NCBI RefSeq assembly: GCF_001956915.1
Contig: NZ_MLJO01000025.1
Location: 1 to 51,983 of the forward strand
Direction of reading: 5' to 3'
Length of the DNA stretch: 51,983 bases
From: Intrasporangium flavum
GTDB taxonomy: Bacteria; Actinomycetota; Actinomycetes; Actinomycetales; Dermatophilaceae
In this document: positions 13,276 through 22,052 of the stretch, in pieces
Layout of the letters: every line of letters starts with the position of its first letter
How positions within the stretch are numbered: the stretch's first letter is position 1
The notes under the pieces: generated by a model
Seen by the model: the letters and a program-made list of their open reading frames with translations, nothing else
Told to the model about the DNA's origin: nothing
Database searches by the model: none
Position numbers and translations under genes: made by a program

Positions 13276-13281
13276 ACCCTA
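13276..13281 (-). promoter_or_regulatory. Candidate -10 of the fdh operon
   Basis: TAGGGT on the minus strand, about 88 nt upstream of the fdhA start and just downstream of the terminator of the preceding gene. No good -35 hexamer is visible at 16-18 nt, so an activator or alternative sigma factor could be involved. Confidence 0.4.
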
Positions 13282-13291
13282 GGCACGCGTG

Positions 13292-13336
13292 TCCGGAAAA
13301 TGGGGGTACGGGCCGACGGGGTGTCGGCCCGTACCC
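13292..13336 (-). terminator. Terminator after the GH43-like gene
   Basis: Perfect 14-bp stem (GGGTACGGGCCGAC at 13304-13317 paired with 13323-13336) around a 5-nt loop. On the minus strand it is followed by CCCATTTTCC, a short T run. It separates the GH43-like gene from the fdh operon. Confidence 0.8.
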
Positions 13337-13358
13337 GGGGCGTGCGGCCGCGCGGGCC

Positions 13359-14372
13359 TCAGGACAGGTACGGCGTACCGTTGCTCCACTTCAGGACGCC
13401 GGTCCACGCCGGTCGCACGAGCGGGTCGTAGCTCTTGCGGGCGTGGAAGGCCACGCGCAGCACCCCGCCGTCGCTGATGACCTCGGCGCCGCCGGGGCCG
13501 CAGAAGCGGTCGGTCGTCGAGATGCCCATGCCGCCGACCCAGCGCGGGTTGCCGAGCGCGAAGAGATCCTTGCCCGACCAGACCTGCGTGGCGTAGTTGC
13601 AGTCCTTGTAGCCGTTGCGCGAGACGAACAGGTGCACCGTGCCGCTGCCGTCGCGGTACACGTCGGGCGCCTCGGCGACGGCCGAGCCGATGCGGGCGGC
13701 GCCGAGCACCACCTGCGGCGACCCGGCGAGCTTCGTGCCGGTGGCGTTGTCGACGCGCACCGCCATGATCTGGAAGCGGCGCGGGCTGTAGCTGCCGATC
13801 TTGTACACGAGGTAGCGGTTGCCGTAGCGGCTCGTGTACTGCGCCGGGTCGATGGCCTCGCTGTAGCCGGACGGCGGGCAGACGAGCGGCGTCGACGCCG
13901 GGGCGAACGGGCCGGTGGGCGAGGCCGAGCGGGCCGCGCCGATGCAGTGCTTGTTGTTCGTGGCCGAGCCGGGTGCCTCGCGGCGGGCGGCGAAGTACAT
14001 CGTGAACCGTTCGCTGCCCGGGGTGCTCGCCGTCTGGAAGACGTGCGGGGCCCAGAGCTCGGCCTTGGTGCTGTCGGTCGACTCGAACGTCCACGCGGGG
14101 CGCCCGCTCATCGAGTTCCCGACGATGCCGAAGCCCGAGCCGGGCGAGGCGGACCGGGCGACGCGGAAGCCGGCCCCGGTGGCGTACAGGTAGTACTTCG
14201 TCCCCTGGGCGCGCGTCGTGAACTTCGCGAACCCGGGGTCCGGGAAGTCGCGCGCGATGACGTTGCGGGCGCTGCTGCCGGTCGTGACGGCCTGCGCCGG
14301 GGCCGATGCGACGGCTCCGGCGAGCACCACCGCCGCGGCCCCGAGGGCAGCGACGACTGCGGTCTTCCTCAT
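13359..14372 (-). CDS. Secreted GH43-like five-bladed beta-propeller glycosidase
   Basis: A 337-residue exported protein. The signal peptide is MRKT, a hydrophobic Ala/Val stretch, and a cleavage site near residue 28 (APAQA). The mature part has the hallmarks of GH43/GH62-type propellers: RDFPDPG (candidate catalytic base D45), AELWAPHVFQT with a Trp-Ala-Pro blade motif, and VAEAPDVYRDG with candidate general acid E234. Such enzymes cut arabinan, xylan or related plant or cell-wall glycans; the substrate is unknown. The start at 14372 follows AGGGGAACC. The 5' side carries three AGGGGA-like copies. The gene is monocistronic, ending at a strong terminator and divergent from the FUSC gene. Confidence 0.8.
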   Translation of the reverse strand: MRKTAVVAALGAAAVVLAGAVASAPAQAVTTGSSARNVIARDFPDPGFAKFTTRAQGTKYYLYATGAGFRVARSASPGSGFGIVGNSMSGRPAWTFESTDSTKAELWAPHVFQTASTPGSERFTMYFAARREAPGSATNNKHCIGAARSASPTGPFAPASTPLVCPPSGYSEAIDPAQYTSRYGNRYLVYKIGSYSPRRFQIMAVRVDNATGTKLAGSPQVVLGAARIGSAVAEAPDVYRDGSGTVHLFVSRNGYKDCNYATQVWSGKDLFALGNPRWVGGMGISTTDRFCGPGGAEVISDGGVLRVAFHARKSYDPLVRPAWTGVLKWSNGTPYLS

Positions 14373-14509
14373 GTGGTTCCCCTGTTCCCCTGGTGTCCCC
14401 TGGATGGGCCGGGGTCTCGTCCCCGGCTGGCGTGATTGTGGCCCACCGGGGGCGGCACGTCGATGGGTAGTCGACGGGGAGCTCTCCACCGCTCCTACAC
14501 TCGGGGGCG

Positions 14510-15535
14510 ATGGACTCGGGCCTGCTGCGCTGGGGGCCACACGGCGGTGCGCACCGGGTGGCCCTGCGGGCCGGCGTCTCCGTCGCCGTCCCGCTGCTCG
14601 TCCTCGTCCTCGCCGGACGCGTCGGGTGGGCGCCGTACGCCGCCTTCGGCGCCTTCACCTCGCTCTACGGCCGGCGGCACGCCCGCGCCGAGCGCGCCGG
14701 CATGCAGGTCGTCGCCGGCGCGTTCCTCGTGGTGGCCGTGACGGCCGGGGCGCTGGTGTCACTCACGCCGGACGCGCGCTGGTTCGTCGTGCCGCTCGGG
14801 GCGCTGCTCGCGGCGGCGGGCTCCCTCGCCTCCGACGCCTACCGGTGGCACCCGCCCGGCCCGCTCTTCCTCGTCTTCGCCTTCGCGGTGTGCGCCATGG
14901 TGCCGGCCACGCCGGGCACCGTCCTCGTGGCTGCCGCGGTGGCCACGGCGAGCGTGCTGTTCTCGCTGCTCGTCGCGCACGTCGGGGTGCTGCGCGAGCC
15001 GTCCGGGTGGCGTCGGCCCGAGCTGCCGGCGCCGCACTTCAGCGACGCGCTCGCCGCGCCCGGTGCCCGGGCCCACCTGCTGCGGCACGTCATCGCCCTC
15101 GGGGTGGCCGGCGCCGTCGCCACCGGGCTCGGGTGGCAGCACCCGTACTGGGCCATGGTCGCCGCGGTGACGGTGCTGTCGGGCCCCGACCTCGCGGCCC
15201 GGCTGACCCGCGGGCTGCACCGCGTCGTCGGCACGGCGGCGGGTGTCGTCGTCGCTGCGCCGATCCTCCTGTGGGCGCCCGAGGGCGCGTGGGCCGTGCT
15301 CGCCATCGGTGTCCTGCAGGTGCTCACCGAGCTCGTCGTGGGCCGCAACTACGCCGTCGCCCTGCTCTTCATCACCCCGCTCGCGCTCCTGATGGGCCAG
15401 CTCGCCCACCCGGTCGCCGCGGGGCCGTTGCTGCGCGACCGGCTCCTCGAGACGGTCCTCGGTGCCGTCGTCGGGGCGGTCGTGCTGCTCGCGGTCCCCG
15501 ACCGGCTGCGTCGGGCACCCTCCGCGGGCGCCTGA
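14510..15535 (+). CDS. FUSC-family membrane protein
   Basis: A 341-residue integral membrane protein of the fusaric-acid-resistance/aromatic-acid-exporter-like (FUSC) superfamily. Two hydrophobic halves each contain several helices. The second half carries QHPYWAMVAAVTVLSGPDLAARLTRG, close to the FUSC signature (W-A-x-x-T-hydrophobic, then a basic turn with R-x-x-G-T). The family is implicated in efflux of aromatic acids or amphiphiles. The start ATG lies 8 nt after TACACT (14496-14501), suggesting a leaderless transcript. It is followed 40 nt later by the DUF3516 helicase on the same strand. Confidence 0.75.
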   Translation: MDSGLLRWGPHGGAHRVALRAGVSVAVPLLVLVLAGRVGWAPYAAFGAFTSLYGRRHARAERAGMQVVAGAFLVVAVTAGALVSLTPDARWFVVPLGALLAAAGSLASDAYRWHPPGPLFLVFAFAVCAMVPATPGTVLVAAAVATASVLFSLLVAHVGVLREPSGWRRPELPAPHFSDALAAPGARAHLLRHVIALGVAGAVATGLGWQHPYWAMVAAVTVLSGPDLAARLTRGLHRVVGTAAGVVVAAPILLWAPEGAWAVLAIGVLQVLTELVVGRNYAVALLFITPLALLMGQLAHPVAAGPLLRDRLLETVLGAVVGAVVLLAVPDRLRRAPSAGA

Positions 15536-15575
15536 CGATTCGGCCCGCACCCCGGGCCGGTGGCATGCTCGCGTG

Positions 15576-18128
15576 GTGACGACGAACCTCGAGAAGCGCA
15601 TCCCCGCCGACGCGGACGCCGACGCGCTCTACGACGCGTTCGCCGAGTGGGCGGCCGAGCAGGGGCTGGCCCTCTACCCGCACCAGGAGGAGGCCTTCCT
15701 CGAGGTCCTCTCGGGCAGCAACGTCATCCTCGCGACGCCGACCGGGTCCGGGAAGTCGCTCGTGGCCGCGGCCGCCCACTTCACCGCCCTCGCCGAGGAC
15801 CGCGTCTCCTTCTACACCGCGCCGATCAAGGCGCTCGTGTCGGAGAAGTTCTTCGCGCTGTGCGACCAGTTCGGCGCCGACAACGTCGGCATGATCACCG
15901 GCGACGCCACGGTCAACGGCGACGCCCCGATCATCTGCTGCACCGCCGAGGTGCTGGCCAACCTCGCCCTGCGCGAGGGCTCGGCCGCCGACATCGGGCT
16001 CGTCGTCATGGACGAGTTCCACTTCTACTCCGAGCCCGACCGCGGCTGGGCCTGGCAGGTGCCGATCCTCGAGCTGCCGCAGGCGCAGTTCGTCCTCATG
16101 TCGGCCACGCTCGGTGACGTCACGATGTTCCGCGACGACCTCACGCGGCGCACCGGCCGGGCCACGGCGGTCATCACCGGCACCGAGCGTCCCGTGCCGC
16201 TCGAGTTCTCCTACGCCACGACGCCGATCCACGAGACCATCGAGGAGCTGCTCGACCAGGACCGCGCCCCGGTCTACGTCGTGCACTTCACCCAGGCCGC
16301 GGCGCTCGAGCGCGCCCAGAGCCTCGTCGCGCTCAAGGTGACGACCCGCGAGGAGCGCGACGCCATCGCCGAGCGCATCGGCGGCTTCCGCTTCGGCACC
16401 GGCTTCGGGCGCACCCTGTCACGGCTCGTGCGCCACGGCATCGGCGTGCACCACGCCGGCATGCTGCCCAAGTACCGGCGCCTCGTCGAGCAGCTGGCCC
16501 AGGACGGGCTGCTCAAGGTCATCTGCGGCACCGACACCCTCGGCGTCGGCATCAACGTGCCGATCCGCACCGTGCTGCTCACCGGGCTGACGAAGTTCGA
16601 CGGCACCAAGCAGCGGCTCCTCAAGGCCCGCGAGTTCCACCAGATCGTCGGACGCGCGGGGCGGGCCGGCTTCGACTCGCGCGGCTGGGTCGTGGCGCAG
16701 GCCCCCGAGCACGTCATCGAGAACCTGCGCGCCGTCGAGAAGGCGGGCGACGACCCGAAGAAGCAGAAGAAGATCCAGCGCAAGAAGGCGCCCGACGGGT
16801 TCGTCGGCTGGTCGGAGGAGACCTTCGAGCGGCTCATCACGAGCGAGCCCGAGCCCCTCCAGCCGCGCCTGCGCGTGTCCCACTCGATGCTCGTCAACCT
16901 CCTTGCCCGCCAAGGCAACCCGGTCGCGCACGCGGTTCGGCTCCTCTCGGACAACCACCACGAGGCCAAGGACCAGCGGCGCCTGCAGAAGCACGCGCTG
17001 GTGCTCGCCCGCGAGCTGCTCACCTCCGGCGTCGTCGAGCGGCTCCCCGAGGCCGACGCGTCGGGGCGCCGGCACGCGCTCACCATCGACCTCCAGCGCG
17101 ACTTCGCGCTCAACCAGCCGCTCGCGCCGTTCGCACTCGCCGTCATGGAGACCCTCGACCGCGAGTCCGACACCTACGCCCGCGACATCGTCAGCATCGT
17201 CGAGGCGATCCTCGAGGACCCGCGCCAGGTGCTGTGGGCCCAGGAGTACAAGGCCCGCGGCGAGGCCGTGGCCGCGATGAAGCTTGACGGCATCGAGTAC
17301 GAGGAGCGGATGGAGCGGCTCGAGGAGGTCTCCTGGCCCAAGCCGCTCGCCGACCTGCTCGAGGTGACCCTCGCCGCGTACCGCCAGAGCCACCCGTGGA
17401 TCTCCGCCGACGCCCTGTCGCCGAAGTCGGTGGTGCGCGAGATGTACGAGCGTGGCATGACGTTCACCGAGTTCGTCTCGTACTACGGGCTTTCGCGGTC
17501 CGAGGGCCTGCTGCTGCGCTACCTCACCGACGCCTACCGCGCCCTACGCCGCACGGTGCCGGAGCACTACCGCGACGACGAGCTCGACGACGCCGTCGAG
17601 TGGCTCGGCGAGCTCGTGCGACAGACCGACTCGAGCCTGCTCGACGAGTGGGAGGACCTCGTCAACCCCTCCGACGACGCGACGCCGGGTCGTCTCGGTG
17701 AGGTGGCGCCCCCGGCCCGACCGCTCACCGCCAACGAGCGCGCCTTCACCGTCATGCTCCGAAACGCGATGTTCCACCGCGTCGAGCTCGCCGCCCGCGA
17801 CGCGTGGGAGCAGCTGGGCGAGCTCGAGGCGCGGGTGGCCGAGCTGACCGACCCGCCGCGGCAGGTCGTCATGGACGCCGACGCGTGGAACGAGGCCCTC
17901 GGCGCCTACTACGACGAGCACGACGCCATCGCCACCGACCAGGAGGCCCGCTCCCCCGGGCTGCTGCAGGTCGAGAAGGTGCCCGGCGAGTGGCGGCTGC
18001 GCCAGGTCGTCGTCGACCCCGACGGCGACCGCGACTGGGGCGTCACGGCCGTCGTCGACCTCGCGGCGAGCGACGAGGTCGGCGCCGCCGTCCTCACCGT
18101 CACCGGGTTCGAGCGCCTCGGCGGGTGA
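15576..18128 (+). CDS. DEAD/DEAH-box RNA helicase with DUF3516 C-terminal domain
   Basis: An 850-residue superfamily 2 helicase related to the Ski2/Mtr4-like group, common in actinobacteria with a C-terminal DUF3516 domain. The N-terminal core shows Walker A TPTGSGKS at residues 54-61, DEFH at 146-149 and SAT at 176-178. The second RecA domain shows HHAGMLPKYRRLVEQLAQ, TDTLGVGINVP and QIVGRAGRAGFDSRG (motif VI). The remaining 400 residues are the acidic, helix-rich DUF3516 region. The function is probably RNA unwinding or decay; the exact substrate is unknown. The start is uncertain between two consecutive GTG codons (15573 and 15576). The stop lies 3 nt from that of the convergent SRPBCC gene, with no terminator between. 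Confidence 0.9.
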   Translation: MTTNLEKRIPADADADALYDAFAEWAAEQGLALYPHQEEAFLEVLSGSNVILATPTGSGKSLVAAAAHFTALAEDRVSFYTAPIKALVSEKFFALCDQFGADNVGMITGDATVNGDAPIICCTAEVLANLALREGSAADIGLVVMDEFHFYSEPDRGWAWQVPILELPQAQFVLMSATLGDVTMFRDDLTRRTGRATAVITGTERPVPLEFSYATTPIHETIEELLDQDRAPVYVVHFTQAAALERAQSLVALKVTTREERDAIAERIGGFRFGTGFGRTLSRLVRHGIGVHHAGMLPKYRRLVEQLAQDGLLKVICGTDTLGVGINVPIRTVLLTGLTKFDGTKQRLLKAREFHQIVGRAGRAGFDSRGWVVAQAPEHVIENLRAVEKAGDDPKKQKKIQRKKAPDGFVGWSEETFERLITSEPEPLQPRLRVSHSMLVNLLARQGNPVAHAVRLLSDNHHEAKDQRRLQKHALVLARELLTSGVVERLPEADASGRRHALTIDLQRDFALNQPLAPFALAVMETLDRESDTYARDIVSIVEAILEDPRQVLWAQEYKARGEAVAAMKLDGIEYEERMERLEEVSWPKPLADLLEVTLAAYRQSHPWISADALSPKSVVREMYERGMTFTEFVSYYGLSRSEGLLLRYLTDAYRALRRTVPEHYRDDELDDAVEWLGELVRQTDSSLLDEWEDLVNPSDDATPGRLGEVAPPARPLTANERAFTVMLRNAMFHRVELAARDAWEQLGELEARVAELTDPPRQVVMDADAWNEALGAYYDEHDAIATDQEARSPGLLQVEKVPGEWRLRQVVVDPDGDRDWGVTAVVDLAASDEVGAAVLTVTGFERLGG

Positions 18129-18131
18129 GCC

Positions 18132-18584
18132 TCAGGCGCTCGTCGCCTCCGACTCGGCGAGACGCTTGAGCTCGGTCATCGCACTCTCGGTCTGGGCGGG
18201 CAGCTGCCGGTTGATCAGGGGTGTCAGGGCCTTGCCGAACCCCTTGGTGCGGATCGTGATCGTGTGGGTCAGCCGGGTCTGGCTCGCACTCGGACCGGGC
18301 TGCACGTCGAAGTCGACGGTGACCTCCATCATCTTGTCGACGAAGTGGTTGGTCAGCGTGCGGTCCTGCTCGCGCGCGACGACCTCACCGTCCATGACGC
18401 CGGTACGGCCGCCGTCCTTGTAGTGGTAGCGCAGCCTGGTGCCGACGGCCGTCGGGCCGCCGGTGACGTTGTCGAGCTGCGTGCACCGCTTGAGCCACTC
18501 GGGCGCGCGGGTGACGTCGTCGAGGATGGCGAAGACCGTCGCGGGTGGCGCGTCGACGACCTCGGTGCGGGAGTGGTCGGGCAT
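18132..18584 (-). CDS. SRPBCC-family protein
   Basis: A 150-residue START-like/SRPBCC fold protein. The N-terminus DAPPATVFAILDDVTRAPEW is the typical first helix after strand 1, followed by a Trp-containing turn, alternating beta strands and a long C-terminal amphipathic helix (ALTPLINRQLPAQTESAM). The family binds hydrophobic ligands in a deep cavity; the ligand here is unknown. It is transcribed alone and divergently from the BAAT-like hydrolase, with 71 bp between the starts. Confidence 0.82.
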   Translation of the reverse strand: MPDHSRTEVVDAPPATVFAILDDVTRAPEWLKRCTQLDNVTGGPTAVGTRLRYHYKDGGRTGVMDGEVVAREQDRTLTNHFVDKMMEVTVDFDVQPGPSASQTRLTHTITIRTKGFGKALTPLINRQLPAQTESAMTELKRLAESEATSA

Positions 18585-18655
18585 GGCCCCATCGTGGCAC
18601 CGCCCGGCCGCGGCGCGGCGCGAATCGCGAACGCGTCGTGCCTAGGGTGGTCGCC

Positions 18656-19579
18656 ATGACCGACAGCGACCTGTCCTCCGTCCCCGGCCTCGACGCCGTG
18701 CTCGACCGCCTCGACGGCGACGCGGTCCGCGTCGACCCGCTGCCCGACGCCGACGGCGTGGTCGCGATGCCGCACGACGGCGGCAACGGCACGGGGGTGC
18801 TCGTGCTCTCCGGCTCGAGCGGACGCGTCGAGGCGCCGAGGGCGCGCCTGCTCGCGGCCGCCGGCGCGTCGGCTGCTTTGTCCTACAAGTGGTTCGGTGC
18901 CCCCGGCACACCCGAAGCGATCTGGGAGTATCCGCTCGAGTCTTTCGGTCCGGCCATCGACCGGCTCGCCGCCGACTGCGACCGGGTCGTGCTCCTCGGC
19001 ACGTCGAAGACGGCCGAGGGCTTCCTCCTGCTCGCCAGCGACGACCCACGCGTCGACGCCGTCGTCGCTCTCGCCCCGAGCCACGTCGTCTGGGCCAACG
19101 TCGGGCCCGGTCCCGACGGCGAGCTCCGACCGCAACACGCGTCGTGGAGCCGCGGCGGCGAGCCGGTGCCCTTCGTGCCCTACGACGACGACTACGAGGT
19201 GGCCGGCGACCCGCCCGAGTTCGTCGGCCTCTACCGGCACAGCCTCGAGGCCGCGGCCGACCGCGTCGTGGCCGCGACGATCCCGGTCGAGCGGTTCTTC
19301 GGCGACGTCCTGCTCGTCGCCGGTGGCGATGACCGGCTCTGGCCGGCCCTCGAGAGCGCCCGGGCCATCGAGGCGCGTCGCTCGGAGGCCGGGCTCCCGA
19401 CGACCGTCGTCAGCCACCCCGACGCCGGGCACCGCGTCGTCCTGCCCGGGGAGCCCGTTCCCGCCGGCGGGATGCGGATGGCACGGGGCGGCACCGAGGA
19501 GGCCGACCGCGCCCTCGGGCTACGCGCCTGGCCCGAGCTGCTGCGGGTCCTCGGCCTGCTCGAGGGGCATTCGTCCTGA
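18656..19579 (+). CDS. BAAT/acyl-CoA thioester hydrolase-like alpha/beta hydrolase
   Basis: A 307-residue alpha/beta hydrolase resembling the C-terminal catalytic domain of bile-acid-CoA:amino acid N-acyltransferase/acyl-CoA thioesterases. Candidate triad: S117 in LLGTSKTAEG, Asp in GGDDRLWPA, His in DAGHRVVLPGE. The elbow reads GTSKT where the family usually has GTSKG, so the last Gly of G-x-S-x-G is Thr. The characteristic N-terminal Ig-like BAAT domain is not present. The substrate is unknown. TAGGGT at 18643-18648 lies 7 nt before the ATG, consistent with leaderless transcription. Confidence 0.75.
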   Translation: MTDSDLSSVPGLDAVLDRLDGDAVRVDPLPDADGVVAMPHDGGNGTGVLVLSGSSGRVEAPRARLLAAAGASAALSYKWFGAPGTPEAIWEYPLESFGPAIDRLAADCDRVVLLGTSKTAEGFLLLASDDPRVDAVVALAPSHVVWANVGPGPDGELRPQHASWSRGGEPVPFVPYDDDYEVAGDPPEFVGLYRHSLEAAADRVVAATIPVERFFGDVLLVAGGDDRLWPALESARAIEARRSEAGLPTTVVSHPDAGHRVVLPGEPVPAGGMRMARGGTEEADRALGLRAWPELLRVLGLLEGHSS

Positions 19580-19651
19580 TCGACGCTGGGCGGTTCGCGC
19601 TGGGTATGTCCCGGGAAAGTCTCGGGATCCCTCTACCGACAGGATCGCTCC

Positions 19652-20437
19652 ATGGATTCGACCGACGTCACGACCGCCGCAGCCCGCGCCGGGGACCACC
19701 CAGCGCTCGAGAACGCCGCGCGCGTCGGCTATGCCGTCAACGGCGTCCTCCACATCCTCATCGGCGTCATCGCCCTCAAGCTCGCCTGGTTCTCCAGCGG
19801 CGGCCGGGCCGACCAGTCCGGTGCGCTCGGGGCCCTGTCCGACAACCCCCTGGGCATCGTCGTGCTCTGGCTCGGCGTCCTGGGCTGGCTCGGCCTCGCG
19901 CTCTGGCAGGTGACCGAGGCGGTCACCCGGGGCGAGGCGAGCGACCGGGCCAAGGCCGTCGCCAAGGCCGTCGTCTACCTCGTCCTGTCGGCCACCGCCT
20001 TCAAGTACGCCCAGGGCAGCGGGGGCCAGAGCAGCACGTCGCAGACCCGCGACTTCACCTCCTCGCTCATGTCCAAGCCGGCCGGGGTGTGGCTCGTCGC
20101 CCTCGTCGGCCTCGTCGTCATCGGCGTCGGCGCCTACCACGTGTACAAGGGCTGGAAGCGCACGTTCCTCGAGGACCTCGAGCAGCACCCCGGCCCGTGG
20201 ATCGAGAAGGCCGGCCGGTTCGGCTACATCTCCAAGGGCGTCGCCCTCGCCATCGTCGGTGGCCTCTTCGTCCTCGCCGCCGTCCGGCACAAGCCGAGCG
20301 AGGCCCGCGGTCTCGACGGCGCGCTGCACAACCTCCTCGGCGCCCCGGGTGGTCCGTTCCTGCTGACCCTCGTCGCTCTCGGGCTCATCGCCTACGGCAT
20401 CTACTCCTTCGGGCGGGCCAAGCACGCTCGCGTCTGA
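19652..20437 (+). CDS. DUF1206 membrane protein
   Basis: A 261-residue protein with six predicted membrane segments in three paired repeats. Each repeat starts with a similar ARVGYAVNGVLHILIGVIAL-like element: near residue 24, a degenerate second copy in the middle, and GRFGYISKGVALAIVGGLFV near residue 190. This triplication is typical of DUF1206 proteins of actinobacteria and cyanobacteria, whose function is not established. It is monocistronic, ending at a strong hairpin. The 72-bp upstream region contains CAGGAT 6 nt before the ATG, a weak leaderless -10. Confidence 0.85.
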   Translation: MDSTDVTTAAARAGDHPALENAARVGYAVNGVLHILIGVIALKLAWFSSGGRADQSGALGALSDNPLGIVVLWLGVLGWLGLALWQVTEAVTRGEASDRAKAVAKAVVYLVLSATAFKYAQGSGGQSSTSQTRDFTSSLMSKPAGVWLVALVGLVVIGVGAYHVYKGWKRTFLEDLEQHPGPWIEKAGRFGYISKGVALAIVGGLFVLAAVRHKPSEARGLDGALHNLLGAPGGPFLLTLVALGLIAYGIYSFGRAKHARV

Positions 20438-20461
20438 GCCTGCCCCACCCGCCTCACACGT

Positions 20462-20500
20462 CTGCACCGCTCGGCCCCCCTTGAGGGGCGAGCGGTGCAG
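20462..20500. terminator. Bidirectional hairpin terminator
   Basis: Perfect 12-bp stem CTGCACCGCTCG/CGAGCGGTGCAG with an inner CCCC-TTGA-GGGG extension. It lies between the convergent DUF1206 and PAP2 genes. Confidence 0.8.
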
Positions 20501-20517
20501 TCGTTCGCGGGGGCTGT

Positions 20518-21273
20518 TCAGCGCGCTGCGGCCATCGAGCGGCTCTGCGTGTCCGAGCCCTTCAGCGCCTCCCACGCGTTGGCCGGCCCGGCGTCGCGGC
20601 GCAGCCAGAACCACGCCAGCCAGAAGCAGACGAGGCCGTTGGCCATGCCGACGAGCACGTCGGTCAGGTGGTGCATGCCGCGGTAGAGCCGGGCGTAGGC
20701 GACGAGCAGCGGGACGATGAGGCAAAGGGTCGTCACGAGGCGGCGCAGCCACGGCGTCTCGATGCGCTGGGCCATGAACGCGAAGGTCACGTAGAGCGCC
20801 GTCGAGGCCCCGACGTGGCCACTGGGGTAGCTCGACGTCGGCGGCGCCGGGTCCAGGTGCGGGACGTCCGGGCGGTCCCGGCCGGTGAGCGTCGTGGCCG
20901 CGACGAAGACGCTGGCCTGGGTCGCGATCGCGATGGCGGGCACGGCGGCGTAGAACCACTGCTTCGTGCGCCACCACACGAGGAGCGCGACGAGGATGCA
21001 GACGCCGATGACGTACTCGGTGTTGCCGATGTGCGACCACACCATGGTGATCGAGTCCCACGTCTTGGTGCGGGTGCCCTGGATCGCGCGGTTGATCGAC
21101 GTCTCGGACTGGAACCCGCCGAGCGGGCCGCCGATGACCAGGCCGATGCCGAGGATGACGGCGAAGAGGGCGACCGCGGGGGCGAGGACGCGCAGGCCGA
21201 GGTCGCGCAGGGACTCCCCGAACGAGGGCCTCGAGCGGTCGAGCTCGTAACGGTGCAGGGTCGTGTTGTTCAA
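20518..21273 (-). CDS. PAP2-family phosphatase (second of pair)
   Basis: A 251-residue membrane phosphatase of the PAP2 superfamily, which dephosphorylates lipid phosphates such as phosphatidic acid or undecaprenyl pyrophosphate. Motif C1 is TLTGRDRP, where the usual Lys is not conserved; C2 is SYPSGH; C3 is ARLYRGMHHLTD, with the second His and Asp in place. About five to six membrane segments are present. The likely start is TTG 21273-21271, overlapping the TGA of the upstream PAP2 gene (TTGA) and preceded by AAAGG; no nearby ATG fits. It is therefore translationally coupled to the first PAP2 gene. Confidence 0.83.
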   Translation of the reverse strand: MNNTTLHRYELDRSRPSFGESLRDLGLRVLAPAVALFAVILGIGLVIGGPLGGFQSETSINRAIQGTRTKTWDSITMVWSHIGNTEYVIGVCILVALLVWWRTKQWFYAAVPAIAIATQASVFVAATTLTGRDRPDVPHLDPAPPTSSYPSGHVGASTALYVTFAFMAQRIETPWLRRLVTTLCLIVPLLVAYARLYRGMHHLTDVLVGMANGLVCFWLAWFWLRRDAGPANAWEALKGSDTQSRSMAAAR

Positions 21274-22052
21274 CGGTTGCCTTTCGACTCGGGACCCGTC
21301 CTGCCCTCCGGCGGGGCCGGGTCGTCCGGTTTGCGAGGGTTCCACCCGAGATACCCGAGGTACGAGGCCCCGACGAGGCCCGTACCGAAGAGGAGCCCGC
21401 CGACGACGTCGGACGGGAAGTGCACGCCGAGGAAGACGCGGTCGGCCATCGTCACGAGCACGGCGACCACCGCGACGGTGACGACGACGACGCGCGTGCG
21501 CGAGGACACCACCGGCCAGACGAGGAGCACGACGGCCGTCGCGATGGCGGCGGCGTTGGCCGCGTGCCCCGACGGGAAGCTGTAGCCCGGCGCGTGCGAC
21601 ACCGGGTCGCTGACGACCGGACGCGCGCGGCGAACGACCTCCTTGAGGACGAGCTGGAGGTTCCAGGCGACCATCATCGTCGCGAACGCCCAGATCGCGC
21701 GGCTGCGCAGACCGTGGCGCCGCCACACCCAGATGCACAGGACGGTGGCCGCGATGTAGGGCCACTTGGGCTGGGTCGCCTCCTGCCACACGAGCAGGAA
21801 CGTCTTGAAGCCCGGGTTCGCACGCGTCACGTCGGTGGCGGCCCGGATCGCGGCGTCGTCGAGCGCGATGACCGGCTGGAACTTCTCCCGCGCGACGAAC
21901 GCGAGGGCGGTGACCGGCACGGCGAAGGCGAGGCCGAGGCCGATCGCCTTGCGCAGCCGCCGCCACCTGCCCGGGCCCGGCGTCGCGGCCTCGCGGGACT
22001 CGCGCTGCTCGCGCGCGCCCTGCGACCCGACGCCGGTGGGGGCTTCAGCCAC
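21270..22052 (-). CDS. PAP2-family phosphatase (first of pair)
   Basis: A membrane-bound PAP2 phosphatase of about 260 residues. Motifs: KEVVRRARP (C1, complete with Lys), SFPSGHAANA (C2) and DRVFLGVHFPSD (C3). The family removes phosphate from lipid phosphates at the outer membrane face. The preferred start is GTG 22052-22050, which overlaps the stop of the diacylglycerol kinase gene by 8 nt; an ATG at 22118 would overlap that gene by 74 nt and is less likely. It forms a coupled operon with the upstream lipid kinase and the downstream second PAP2. Confidence 0.82.
   Translation of the reverse strand: MAEAPTGVGSQGAREQRESREAATPGPGRWRRLRKAIGLGLAFAVPVTALAFVAREKFQPVIALDDAAIRAATDVTRANPGFKTFLLVWQEATQPKWPYIAATVLCIWVWRRHGLRSRAIWAFATMMVAWNLQLVLKEVVRRARPVVSDPVSHAPGYSFPSGHAANAAAIATAVVLLVWPVVSSRTRVVVVTVAVVAVLVTMADRVFLGVHFPSDVVGGLLFGTGLVGASYLGYLGWNPRKPDDPAPPEGRTGPESKGNR

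Noticed and set aside
13188..13286. Longer N-terminus of FdhA from ATG 13286
   Set aside because: That ATG would lie upstream of the likely -10 (13281-13276); ATG 13187 has a good ribosome site and the added residues have no family similarity.
13188..13303. tRNA-Sec (selC) upstream of fdhA
   Set aside because: There is a GGGCA/TGCCC pairing but only 44 nt between, no anticodon arm with TCA and no CCA-proximal acceptor fit.
8997..14435. Plus-strand open frame of about 1800 codons over the fdh operon
   Set aside because: Antisense shadow caused by high GC; the minus strand has FeS and molybdopterin motifs and ribosome sites.
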